Under the pieces are notes generated by a model. It ran no database searches and was not told the DNA's origin. It saw only the letters and a program-made list of their open reading frames with translations. The position numbers and the translations under genes were made by a program. This document shows, in pieces, positions 34,275-42,943 of a DNA stretch of 64,000 nt; within the stretch, counting starts at the first letter, position 1, and every line of letters starts with the position of its first letter. The stretch comes from Bacteroidales bacterium UBA2712 (GTDB lineage Bacteria > Bacteroidota > Bacteroidia > Bacteroidales > Paludibacteraceae): the NCBI GenBank assembly GCA_002354055.1, contig DEKW01000013.1, positions 62,001-126,000 of the forward strand. Direction: 5' to 3'.

Positions 34275-35513
34275 TTAGTCTCTCCGGAAAATATCCCTCG
34301 TATATACTTTTTCTTTTACGTCATCCAGACTCGCGTCATACCGATTGGCGATGATGGCTTGGCTGCGAAGTTTAAATTCAGCAAGGTTATTTACTACTTC
34401 GCTACCAAAGAAGGTCGTTCCATTCTCCAGCGTCGGCTCATAGACAATCACTTGTGCACCTTTGGCTTTGACACGTTTCATGATTCCCTGGATGGAGGAT
34501 TGACGGAAGTTATCGCTGTTGGATTTCATCGTCAGACGATAAACACCAATCGTGCAAGGTTTCTCCTCCGAGGCGTTAAACTGGCCGTTATGATAATAAT
34601 CGTAATAGCCCGCTTTCGCCAGTACACGGTCGGCAATAAAGTCCTTGCGTGTGCGGTTGGATTCGACAATCGCCTCAATCAGGTTCTCCGGCACGTCCTG
34701 GTAATTCGCCAAGAGTTGTTTGGTGTCCTTCGGCAGGCAATAACCACCATAACCGAAAGAAGGGTTGTTGTAATGTGTGCCGATACGCGGATCGAGACAC
34801 ACGCCGTCGATGATGTCCTGTGTGTTGAGACCTTTCATCTCCGCGTATGTGTCGAGTTCGTTGAAATAGCTCACGCGAAGCGCCAGATAGGTATTGGCAA
34901 ACAACTTGACGGCTTCGGCTTCGGTCAGTCCCATGATACGTACCTCGATCTCTTCTTTGATCGCGCCTTCTTCCAGCAGTTTCGCAAAACGCTCTGCCGC
35001 CTTCTCCAGTCGTGCGTCACCTTTCACGGTACCCACAATAATTCTGCTCGGATACAGGTTGTCGTACAGCGCTTTGCTCTCGCGCAGAAACTCCGGCGAG
35101 AAGAGAATGTTCTCGCAGTGGTATTTGTTTCGCACACTCTGAGTGTAACCCACAGGAATGGTCGATTTGATGACCATGATCGCTTTCGGGTTGATGCGGA
35201 GGACGGTCTCTATGACGTTCTCCACCGCCGAAGTGTCGAAATAATTCCGCTGGCTGTCATAGTTCGTCGGGGCGGCAATAACGACGTATTCCGCATCCTT
35301 ATAAGCGGATTCGGCATCGAGTGTCGCTGTGAGGTCGAGTTCTTTTTCGGCGAGGTATTTCTCAATATACTCGTCTTGGATGGGTGAACGGCGAGAGTTA
35401 ATCATCTCCACTTTCTCTGGGATGATGTCCACCGCCGTCACTTTGTTATGCTGGGCGAGTAGGGTAGCGATGCTGAGACCTACATAACCTGTTCCTGCAA
35501 CTGCAATCTTCAT
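34275..35513 (-). CDS. UDP-glucose/UDP-N-acetylhexosamine 6-dehydrogenase
   Basis: 412 residues. NAD-binding GTGYVGLSIATLLA at the start, KSTIPVGYTQ near residue 118, the catalytic Cys in FGYGGYCLPKDTKQLL near residue 258, and a full C-terminal UDP-binding domain. It oxidises the C6 alcohol of a UDP-sugar to a carboxylate, supplying an acidic sugar for the surface polysaccharide. Length and motifs fit the UDP-glucose dehydrogenase type, but the exact hexose is not fixed. Confidence 0.92.
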   Translation of the reverse strand: MKIAVAGTGYVGLSIATLLAQHNKVTAVDIIPEKVEMINSRRSPIQDEYIEKYLAEKELDLTATLDAESAYKDAEYVVIAAPTNYDSQRNYFDTSAVENVIETVLRINPKAIMVIKSTIPVGYTQSVRNKYHCENILFSPEFLRESKALYDNLYPSRIIVGTVKGDARLEKAAERFAKLLEEGAIKEEIEVRIMGLTEAEAVKLFANTYLALRVSYFNELDTYAEMKGLNTQDIIDGVCLDPRIGTHYNNPSFGYGGYCLPKDTKQLLANYQDVPENLIEAIVESNRTRKDFIADRVLAKAGYYDYYHNGQFNASEEKPCTIGVYRLTMKSNSDNFRQSSIQGIMKRVKAKGAQVIVYEPTLENGTTFFGSEVVNNLAEFKLRSQAIIANRYDASLDDVKEKVYTRDIFRRD

Positions 35514-35551
35514 GATTCAAAAAAGGGTGTTATAGAGTACTTACCTTGGCT

Positions 35552-35606
35552 TTGACCGTCGCTTGACCGTCGCTTGACTGTCGGTTGACCGTCGTTCGAC
35601 CGTCGG
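35552..35606. repeat. 11-bp tandem repeat between the two dehydrogenase genes
   Basis: Five consecutive 11-bp units, TTGACCGTCGc with minor variants (35552-35562, 35563-35573, 35574-35584, 35585-35595, 35596-35606). They occupy a 138-base gap in an operon whose other junctions overlap. No gene or terminator was seen in the gap. Confidence 0.9.
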
Positions 35607-35651
35607 GATTAGACCGTTTTTGGTGGCTCTTAAATGTGTCCCGTGAGATTT

Positions 35652-36407
35652 TTAAATGTGTTCCTCGACGCCACGGAAATGAACGTTGAGTTCGTGGAGG
35701 TGCTCCAAGAGTATTCCGAGTGAGGTTCCTTTGGTCATTTCCGCAAATGCGTTCACATCTTTCGGGAAACATTTTCCGCCATAACCGAACTTACCATCGG
35801 GTCCCGGGACGTAGGTGTGGGTGTCGTTGATGTAACCGGAGAGGAGCACGCCTGTGTGTACTTTGCGCCAATCGGCTCCCATTTTCTCGCAATACTCGCG
35901 GCATGCGTTGAAATAGGTTACTTTGTAGGCACCAAAGACATTGTGCATGTACTTGGTCAACTCCGCCTCAAGCGGGCTCATGACGGTAAATTTCTTGCCT
36001 ACGAAAATCTTCGTTAACAGCTCTTGCTCACCGGTGAATACCATAATCTGCTTGTTGAAGTCCTCAATAAACGTGCGCTCGGTCAGGAACTCCGGCATGT
36101 AATACACACGGTGGGCTGTTTCTTTCGAAAGGCGCTCGCTGGTGCCCGGCAGAATAGTTGTACGAACGAAAACCGGCACATCCGGCAGGTTCTTGATCAG
36201 TTCTGTCATGAGACGCAGGTCTTGCGTACCATCATCTTCTGTCGGTACGTGAATCTGAAGAAAAGCGATGTCAATGCCGCTCAAGTCATCGTTGTAACCC
36301 TTGTAGGGGTCAGAGATGAATAATTGACACTCAGGGTTGTTGTGCTCCAACCAGTTTTTTAGGGCTCCTCCTACGAAGCCGCATCCAATAATTCCAACTT
36401 TAATCAT
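35652..36407 (-). CDS. Short UDP-sugar dehydrogenase-like protein lacking the C-terminal UDP-binding domain
   Basis: 251 residues. It has the NAD-binding start (VGIIGCGFVGGALKNWLE), VRTTILPGTSERL, and the catalytic Cys motif FGYGGKCFPKDVNAFAEM near residue 213, but it ends about 30 residues later where the third domain should begin. It is the first gene of the polysaccharide operon with its own promoter. It could be a native short form, an enzyme working as a mixed complex with the full-length paralogue, or a truncated relic. The intact catalytic motif argues against simple decay. Confidence 0.8.
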   Translation of the reverse strand: MIKVGIIGCGFVGGALKNWLEHNNPECQLFISDPYKGYNDDLSGIDIAFLQIHVPTEDDGTQDLRLMTELIKNLPDVPVFVRTTILPGTSERLSKETAHRVYYMPEFLTERTFIEDFNKQIMVFTGEQELLTKIFVGKKFTVMSPLEAELTKYMHNVFGAYKVTYFNACREYCEKMGADWRKVHTGVLLSGYINDTHTYVPGPDGKFGYGGKCFPKDVNAFAEMTKGTSLGILLEHLHELNVHFRGVEEHI

Positions 36408-36452
36408 TTTATATTTTGTTTTAGATTTATTTGTCTATGTTAAAAAAGCCTG

Positions 36453-36484
36453 CAAAGATACAAAAACTTTTTTATATACGCAAG
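36453..36484 (-). promoter_or_regulatory. Promoter of the polysaccharide operon
   Basis: On the minus strand -33 reads CTTG (36484-36481) and -7 reads TATCTTTG (36460-36453) with a 20-base spacer. The leader is about 40 bases. It is the only consensus promoter found for the 13 kb operon down to recQ. Confidence 0.75.
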
Positions 36485-36549
36485 TGCGCGCGCAATTTTA
36501 TAAGAAAAAACGCGTATAAGTGCAAAAAACGAATTTTTTTTGCTTTTCA

Positions 36550-36581
36550 TTTTCTACTTTCAAGATTTTGTAGTACCTTTG
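36550..36581 (+). promoter_or_regulatory. Promoter of the DUF2723 gene
   Basis: TACCTTTG at 36574-36581; the -33 region is TTTT at 36550-36553, one mismatch. The leader is about 43 bases. It diverges from the polysaccharide operon promoter across an AT-rich 65-base centre. Confidence 0.7.
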
Positions 36582-36630
36582 TGTCGATTTTGCCTAAAAA
36601 TGGCCTAAAAATTAATAAAATAATAAAAAT

Positions 36631-39600
36631 ATGAAGAATTTTAAATTGTGGAATACGCTCTGCGGATGGCTCGTTTTTGCCATCGCCGCGGCTACGTATC
36701 TCCTTACGATGGAACCCACTGCCTCTTTCTGGGATTGCGGTGAGTTCATCTCCTCCGCCTGGAAACTGGACGTAGGCCACCCGCCCGGAGCACCGTTTTT
36801 CATGCTCATGGGCCATTTCTTTAGTCTGTTTGCATCGGACACTACCCAAGTGGCGATGTGTGTTAATGCCCTTTCTGCGCTGGCAAGTGCCTTCACGATC
36901 CTCTTCCTTTTCTGGACGATTACGGCGCTGGCAAAGAAACTCGTTGCTCCGGACACACTCTGGAAAGGCATCGCGCTCCTTGGAGCAGGCACCGTCGGTG
37001 CACTCGCTTACACTTTCTCCGACACCTTCTGGTTCTCGGCGGTGGAAGGCGAAGTGTATGCCTCCTCATCGCTCTTCACGGCGGTGGTCTTCTGGCTGAT
37101 CCTCAAATGGGATGAGCAAGCAGACGAAGAGGGTAGTGACCGATGGCTGATCGCTATCGCTTATCTTATGGGATTGTCCATCGGCGTTCACTTGCTGAAC
37201 TTGCTGACCATCCCTGCCATCGGTCTGGTGTATTATTTCCGCCGCTACGAGTTCTCGTGGAAGGGGTTGATTTATGCATTCTTGGCCTCCTGCTTGGTGC
37301 TTTTGGTTATTTTGTACGGCATTATCCCCGGCTTCCCGACGCTGATCGGATGGTTCGAACTCTTGTTTGTAAACGGGCTCGGATGTCCCTTCAATACAGG
37401 CCTCGCGGTATGTATCGTACTCACCGTGGGAATCCTCACGTGGGCGATTCTCTATACGAAGAAACGTGCAGACATCGAACATGCGGAGAATCCCGATAAA
37501 AACCTTTGGAGATGGCTGAATACCGGCATTCTGATGGTGACTGTGATCCTCATCGGTTACAGCTCGTACGCTGCTTTGGTCATTCGTTCCAACGCCGACA
37601 CTCCGATGGATCAGAACAGCCCGGATAACGTCTTCTCGCTCAAATACTACCTCAACCGTGAGCAGTACGGCGACCGTCCTTTGTTCTACGGCCAGACCTA
37701 CAACGCGCCGGTCGAACTCCGCATTGAGGGCAATATGTGCGTGCCGGTTGAGGAACAAGGCCATGCGCAATATGCTCCGGCTCCTGAAAAAGAGGGTGAG
37801 AAGGACCATTATGTTATCACCGGATATAAGTCTTCGTACAAATATATGCCGCAATTCTGCATGCTCTTCCCGCGTATGTATTCTGCGCAGGGAAGCCATG
37901 TACAGGCATACAAAGAGTGGGCGAATGTCAAAGGCAAGCGTATTCGTTATGAGTACTGCGGCCAGCAGAAGACGGAGTATTGTCCGACTTTTGCGGAGAA
38001 CCTCCGTTTCTTCTTCCGCTATCAGGTGAATTTCATGTACTGGCGGTACTTCATGTGGAACTTCGCCGGTCGTCAAAATGACCTGCAGTCGTACGGCGAG
38101 ATTACCAAAGGAAACTGGATCTCCGGTATTCCGTTTATTGACAACGCCATGCTGGGCGATCAATCGCTCCTGCCGACCGAACTCAAGGAGAATAAGGGAC
38201 ATAACGTCTATTATTTCTTGCCGCTCATCTTGGGTCTCATCGGTATCGTTTGGCAGTGCAGCAAGCGCGATAAAGAGGGTAAAGAAGTAGGCTGGCAGAA
38301 TTTCACGTTGACCTTCTTGCTCTTCTTCCTCACGGGTTTGGCAATCGTCATGTACCTCAACCAGACACCTTATCAACCGCGCGAGCGTGACTACGCGTAC
38401 GCGGGATCGTTCTATGCCTTCTGTATCTGGATCGGTCTGGGTGTGCTGGCGATTGTCGATTGGATCAACAGTGCGCTGAAGAGCGAAAAGGGCAAGGCTT
38501 TAGTGGCTGTTTGTGCAAGCCTCGTCTGCTTGCTCGTGCCTGCGCAGATGGCATCGCAGAACTGGGATGACCACGACCGCTCGCAGCGTTATTCCTGCCG
38601 GGATTTCGGAGCTAACTATCTCAAGTCCTGCGAGGACCAGGCGATCCTGTTCTCTAATGGCGATAACGACACCTTCCCACTTTGGTACAACCAGGAGGTA
38701 GAAGAGGTCGGAACCGACAAGCGTGTGTGCAACCTCTCGTATCTCCAGACCGACTGGTATATCGCCCAGATGAAGCGTCCGTACTATGAGTCTAAAGCAC
38801 TTCCGATCTCTTGGGAATACAAAGATTACATGCCTGGTTCCAATGAGATAGCCCGCGTCGATAACCGCCTCGGACAGCCTATTTCCGTTGAGAAGGCGTT
38901 TAATTTCCTGCGTTCGGATGATCCGCGTACCAAGACTCGTGAGGGTGATAACTATATCCCGTCCGACCAACTATTCGTGGAGACCCCGTCCGGTGAGCAG
39001 ATCCTCTTCAAGAAGAAACGTATGTACACCCGCTCGGAGATGATGATCATGGAGATGTTGTCCACTAACAAATGGCAACGCCCGATTTACTTCTGCGCAA
39101 CGGTTGGTAACGACTACTATCTGGGCCTCGAACCCTATATGGAACTCACCGGTCTGGCATACCAGGTCACGCCGACCCGCAGTCGTGACGGACAACCGCG
39201 TGTAAACACCGAGAAGATGTACGAAAATATGATGCACCAATTTAAGTTCGGAAACATGAATATCCCCGGCATCTATATCGATGAGAACCTCATGCGTATG
39301 TGTCGTACCCACCGGATGATGTTTGCGCAACTGGCGGAACAGCTGCTGCGTGAGAACCAGCGTGAGAAGGCTCTTGAGGTGTTGGATTATGCCGAAGAGC
39401 AACTCCCGGGATATAATATTCCGTACGATTACACATCCGCATCGATGGCGGCGATGTATTTCATGCTCAAAGAGGACGAGAAAGCCGTAGCGATCATGGA
39501 TGACGTAGCGAACACCTGCGTAGAGTACCTGCGTTTTGCATCGTCTCTGGACCGCCGCAAACGCGAACTGATGGAGACCACCACCAGCCGCCAAGCAGCA

Positions 39601-39693
39601 GTGTTGGGCTACGTTCTCCAGACGTGTGAGCGGAACGGACAATCCGAATTGGTAGAAAAATATTACGGCGATTATGCCGCGTACGTAAAGTAA
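36631..39693 (+). CDS. DUF2723 family membrane protein (putative protein O-glycosyltransferase)
   Basis: 1020 residues. The N-terminal half has about 12 transmembrane helices; the early luminal motif MEPTASFWDCGEFISSAWKL (about 28-47) with acidic residues is the family signature, and HPPGAPFFMLMGHF follows. The C-terminal 350 residues are soluble and helical, TPR-like (LLRENQREKALEVLDYAEEQ). The human member TMEM260 is a protein O-mannosyltransferase, so a role in periplasmic protein O-glycosylation is plausible here but inferred. Bacteroidota are known for general O-glycosylation of exported proteins. Confidence 0.88.
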   Translation: MKNFKLWNTLCGWLVFAIAAATYLLTMEPTASFWDCGEFISSAWKLDVGHPPGAPFFMLMGHFFSLFASDTTQVAMCVNALSALASAFTILFLFWTITALAKKLVAPDTLWKGIALLGAGTVGALAYTFSDTFWFSAVEGEVYASSSLFTAVVFWLILKWDEQADEEGSDRWLIAIAYLMGLSIGVHLLNLLTIPAIGLVYYFRRYEFSWKGLIYAFLASCLVLLVILYGIIPGFPTLIGWFELLFVNGLGCPFNTGLAVCIVLTVGILTWAILYTKKRADIEHAENPDKNLWRWLNTGILMVTVILIGYSSYAALVIRSNADTPMDQNSPDNVFSLKYYLNREQYGDRPLFYGQTYNAPVELRIEGNMCVPVEEQGHAQYAPAPEKEGEKDHYVITGYKSSYKYMPQFCMLFPRMYSAQGSHVQAYKEWANVKGKRIRYEYCGQQKTEYCPTFAENLRFFFRYQVNFMYWRYFMWNFAGRQNDLQSYGEITKGNWISGIPFIDNAMLGDQSLLPTELKENKGHNVYYFLPLILGLIGIVWQCSKRDKEGKEVGWQNFTLTFLLFFLTGLAIVMYLNQTPYQPRERDYAYAGSFYAFCIWIGLGVLAIVDWINSALKSEKGKALVAVCASLVCLLVPAQMASQNWDDHDRSQRYSCRDFGANYLKSCEDQAILFSNGDNDTFPLWYNQEVEEVGTDKRVCNLSYLQTDWYIAQMKRPYYESKALPISWEYKDYMPGSNEIARVDNRLGQPISVEKAFNFLRSDDPRTKTREGDNYIPSDQLFVETPSGEQILFKKKRMYTRSEMMIMEMLSTNKWQRPIYFCATVGNDYYLGLEPYMELTGLAYQVTPTRSRDGQPRVNTEKMYENMMHQFKFGNMNIPGIYIDENLMRMCRTHRMMFAQLAEQLLRENQREKALEVLDYAEEQLPGYNIPYDYTSASMAAMYFMLKEDEKAVAIMDDVANTCVEYLRFASSLDRRKRELMETTTSRQAAVLGYVLQTCERNGQSELVEKYYGDYAAYVK

Positions 39694-39723
39694 AAATTAC
39701 GAATTAAAAATTACGAATTACGA
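39694..39723. repeat. AT-rich word between DUF2723 and cobW-like genes
   Basis: AAATTACGAATTAAAAATTA followed by CGAATTACGA: three or four variants of an ATTACGAA word fill the 30-base gap up to the next ATG. Confidence 0.7.
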
Positions 39724-40950
39724 ATGAATAGTATTCAAAAAATTCCTGTCTTGCTGCTGACCGGTTATCTGGGAAGCGGCAAGACAACCCTTCTTAACCG
39801 CATTCTGACGAATAATAAAGGCATTCGTTTTGCGGTTATCGTTAATGATATAGGCGAAGTGAATATCGACGCTTCGCTCATTCAGCAGGGCGGAGTAGTG
39901 TCGCAGAAGGATGATTCCCTCGTGGCGCTGCAAAACGGCTGTATCTGCTGTACGCTCCAGACCGATCTGATCAATCAGTTGCACGACCTCGCGGCACAAA
40001 AAGCATATGACTACATCGTCATCGAGGCTTCCGGCATCTGCGAGCCTGCGCCTATTGCCCAGACCTTGTGTTCGTACCCGCAGATGGTACCCCAGTTTGC
40101 GCAGGATGGAATGCCTGTTTTGGATTGTATCTGCACGGTGGTGGATGCCCTCCGTATCCGTGACGAGTTTGATGGCGGCGAGCAGTTGGCGCACTATGTG
40201 CCCAAGGAAGAAGACCTCGCGGCACTCGTGATTGAGCAGATTGAGTTCTCGAATATTGTTTTGTTAAACAAGGCCTCCGAAGTAAGCGAAGAAGAGTTGG
40301 CGCGAATAAAATCAATCATTCGCGCTATACAACCCACCGCAGAAATCATCGAGACCAACTACTGCGATGTGCCGTTTGAGAAGATTCTCAACACCCGTAT
40401 GTTTGACTTTGACCGCACAGCTACTTCGGCTGCGTGGATCCAGGAAGTGGAGGATGCATCGCACCACCATGACCATGATGACGACGACGATGATGACGAT
40501 GATGATCACGATGAGCATGAGCATCATCACCACGATCACGAGCATCACCACGATCATGAGCATGGCGAGCATGACCACCTGGCGGAGTTTGGTATAGAGA
40601 CCTTTGTCTATTATGCGCGCAGACCCTTTGATTTGGGGCTTTTTGATGAGTTTGTGGCGGCTCATTGGCCGAAGAACGTCATCCGTTGCAAAGGCATGTG
40701 CTATTTTGCCGAGGAGTACGATATGTGCTATCTCTTTGAGCAAGCCGGACGGCAGTTCAACCTCCGCAAAGCCGGAGAGTGGTTTGCTACCATGCCCAAA
40801 GAGGAACTCATGCAACTCATGGCAGACGATGCGCAGCTTCGCAAGGATTGGGATGACCAGTACGGCGACAGAATGCAGAAACTCGTCTTTATCGGTCAGC
40901 ATCTGGACAAAAAAGCGCTTACCGATGCGTTAGACCGTTGTTTGCAATAA
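39724..40950 (+). CDS. CobW/COG0523 family GTPase (metallochaperone) with Asp/His tract
   Basis: 408 residues. Walker A GYLGSGKTTLLNRIL (about 14-28), the metal-binding NGCICCTLQ near residue 74, an NKAS guanine-specificity motif, and a CobW C-terminal domain. Between the domains (about 241-285) is a run of His, Asp and Glu that is a probable zinc- or nickel-binding store. These proteins use GTP hydrolysis to deliver Zn2+ or other metals to client enzymes. No zinc-regulator site was identified upstream. Confidence 0.92.
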   Translation: MNSIQKIPVLLLTGYLGSGKTTLLNRILTNNKGIRFAVIVNDIGEVNIDASLIQQGGVVSQKDDSLVALQNGCICCTLQTDLINQLHDLAAQKAYDYIVIEASGICEPAPIAQTLCSYPQMVPQFAQDGMPVLDCICTVVDALRIRDEFDGGEQLAHYVPKEEDLAALVIEQIEFSNIVLLNKASEVSEEELARIKSIIRAIQPTAEIIETNYCDVPFEKILNTRMFDFDRTATSAAWIQEVEDASHHHDHDDDDDDDDDDHDEHEHHHHDHEHHHDHEHGEHDHLAEFGIETFVYYARRPFDLGLFDEFVAAHWPKNVIRCKGMCYFAEEYDMCYLFEQAGRQFNLRKAGEWFATMPKEELMQLMADDAQLRKDWDDQYGDRMQKLVFIGQHLDKKALTDALDRCLQ

Positions 40951-40986
40951 AATAATTTAACTACGGATTCCGGTTGCAATTAACGT

Positions 40987-42426
40987 ATGAAAAATAGAAT
41001 GATTCTCCTCCTTCTTTGCGCACTGACCGTCACTTCGGTCTTTGCGCTGGAGGGAGATGCCAAAGCAGCTAAGAAAGAGGCGGTGAAGTCCCACCTCAAG
41101 CAGCATTTCAAGCCCTACGGTTTTATCCGTAACTATTTTGCATTCGACTCCCGTGAGTCCATCTCCGGAACGGGCGATTTGTATAACTACCAGCCGTACG
41201 ACGAGGCGTGGAATCAAACAGAGGCTGAAGCAGCTGCATCCGGCCTTCCTCCTGAAGACCTGAACGCACGCAGTACGTTCCGTTTCTTGAGTTTGACGAC
41301 CCGCGTGGGACTGGATATCGTGGGCTATAAATGGCGTAACACGGAGTTCGGAGGTAAGATCGAAGCGGATTTCTATGCGGGATTGAGTACGAAAGTCTCT
41401 CACCCCGTTAGCGGCGTGGCGCAGTTTCGACTGCGTCAGGCGTATATGACTTTAGGCTGGGATAGTTTGCGCATGAATGATAAGGATTACGCGCGCGTGG
41501 ACTTATTGCTCGGTCAGGCTTGGCACCCGATGGCTGCGGACTTTAGCGACGTCATCTCGCTGGCTTCGGGTGCTCCTTTCGGACCATTCAACCGCTCGCC
41601 GCAAGTGAAGATGGATGCGCGTCTTGGCAAGTATTTTACGCTTACGGGTTCGCTGTTATGGCAAATGCAATACTGTTCCGTAGGTCCGTCACCCACCGGC
41701 GCATCTACTCAAGCCGCTGATTTTATCATGTATAGCAAGACGCCGGAGGCCTATTTAGGCTTGAGTGTCCACACGAACGGATTCCTGCTGCGCGCCGGCG
41801 CCGATGTATTGAGTATCAAACCCCGGCAGATAGGCACGGTTAATGTCGGAGGAAACACAATCTCCGTCAGCGTTAAGGATCGTATCACCACCGCTTCGCC
41901 TTTCCTCTACGTACAATACAAGAAAGATGAGTTCTCAATCAAAGCGAAGACCATCTTCTCGGAGGCAGGCGAACACATGAACCTCAATAGTGGTTATGGT
42001 GTAAAAGCCAAGAACCCGGATGGCTCGTGGGAATATACGCCGCTCCGCGCATCATCCTCGTGGCTGAGTATCGTGTATGGCGGCCAAATAGGGGCGCAGG
42101 AAGACAAACACCCGCAGAAACTGCAGGGTATTCTCTTTGCCGGATATATTGAGAATCTCGGGACGAAAGAAGCGCTCTACGATGGAAACAATGACGGTCG
42201 TCCGGATGACTTATACACGCCTCGCGCCAATAACATGAATCGTATGTGGCGTATGTCGCCTACCTTGCTCTATACGGTGGGTAAGTTCCAATTAGGACTG
42301 GAGTATGAGATTACCTCCGTGCAATACGGCCAAGCCGGAACCTCCGACCTGTACGGACTCGCAAAGACGAATCTCCATTGGGTGACGAACCATCGTGTAC
42401 AACTGATGACAAAATACAATTTCTAA
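40987..42426 (+). CDS. Outer-membrane porin-like protein
   Basis: 479 residues. A signal peptide ends near SVFALEG, then a short basic linker, then a barrel-like pattern of alternating polar/aromatic residues, with FKPYGFIRNYFAFDSRES at the start and a terminal strand HRVQLMTKYNF ending in Phe, the typical outer-membrane insertion signal. It resembles Bacteroidota porin families of unknown substrate. The stop overlaps the next start (TAATG), so the two genes are translationally coupled. Confidence 0.75.
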   Translation: MKNRMILLLLCALTVTSVFALEGDAKAAKKEAVKSHLKQHFKPYGFIRNYFAFDSRESISGTGDLYNYQPYDEAWNQTEAEAAASGLPPEDLNARSTFRFLSLTTRVGLDIVGYKWRNTEFGGKIEADFYAGLSTKVSHPVSGVAQFRLRQAYMTLGWDSLRMNDKDYARVDLLLGQAWHPMAADFSDVISLASGAPFGPFNRSPQVKMDARLGKYFTLTGSLLWQMQYCSVGPSPTGASTQAADFIMYSKTPEAYLGLSVHTNGFLLRAGADVLSIKPRQIGTVNVGGNTISVSVKDRITTASPFLYVQYKKDEFSIKAKTIFSEAGEHMNLNSGYGVKAKNPDGSWEYTPLRASSSWLSIVYGGQIGAQEDKHPQKLQGILFAGYIENLGTKEALYDGNNDGRPDDLYTPRANNMNRMWRMSPTLLYTVGKFQLGLEYEITSVQYGQAGTSDLYGLAKTNLHWVTNHRVQLMTKYNF

Positions 42427-42929
42427 TGAAACGAATTATCAATCCTTGGACTTCCATGCCCGGTTATAACTGTTTTGGTTGTAGCCCGGATAACCCCATA
42501 GGAACGCGGATGCGATTCTTTGAGGATGGGGATGACATCATCTCTATCTGGCGTCCGACGCAGAACCATCAATCTTGGCTCAATACCCTTCACGGCGGTG
42601 TTCAGGCGGTTCTGTTGGACGAAGTGTGCGGATGGGTCGTCTTTCATAAACTCCAGACAGCCGGCGTGACGGCGAAGATGGAGATGCGTTACCATAAACC
42701 CGTCTCTACGCTGCAGGATTATATCAAACTCCGCGGCTATCTTAAAGAGATGCGACGGAATGTGGCGATCGTAGTGGGGGAGATCTATTCCTCCGAAGGA
42801 GAGCTCCTCTGCGAGTGCGTCTGCACATACTTCACTTTCCCGCAAGATAAAGCAAAAGAGACAATGGGGTACATTGCCTCTTCGGTCGAAGACCGTGACT
42901 ACACTTGGGAGGAAGCCCTCAATCTCTGA
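42426..42929 (+). CDS. PaaI-type hotdog-fold thioesterase
   Basis: 167 residues from the coupled ATG at 42426; the longer frame would run into the porin gene. The hotdog signature NTLHGGVQAVLLDEVCGWVV (about 56-75) has the catalytic Asp/Glu on the long helix. A Cys-containing N-terminal motif (GYNCFGCSPDNPIG) is shared with a subset of these proteins. It hydrolyses acyl-CoA thioesters; the acyl group is not known. Confidence 0.88.
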   Translation: MKRIINPWTSMPGYNCFGCSPDNPIGTRMRFFEDGDDIISIWRPTQNHQSWLNTLHGGVQAVLLDEVCGWVVFHKLQTAGVTAKMEMRYHKPVSTLQDYIKLRGYLKEMRRNVAIVVGEIYSSEGELLCECVCTYFTFPQDKAKETMGYIASSVEDRDYTWEEALNL

Positions 42930-42943
42930 ATCCTGAATACTGA

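Noticed and set aside
34011..35387. 458-codon plus-strand frame opposite wzx and the dehydrogenase
   Set aside because: It spans two well-supported minus-strand genes and shows no domain; shadow.
35552..35606. CRISPR array
   Set aside because: Units of 11 bp are contiguous without spacers, and no cas genes are present.
35530..35772. 80-codon minus-strand ORF across the 11-bp repeat
   Set aside because: It lies in a different frame from the dehydrogenase and its C-terminal part is only the repeat; no residual UDP-binding domain is visible.
37066..38376. 436-codon minus-strand frame under the DUF2723 gene
   Set aside because: Antisense of a membrane-protein gene; charged composition mirrors the hydrophobic sense codons.
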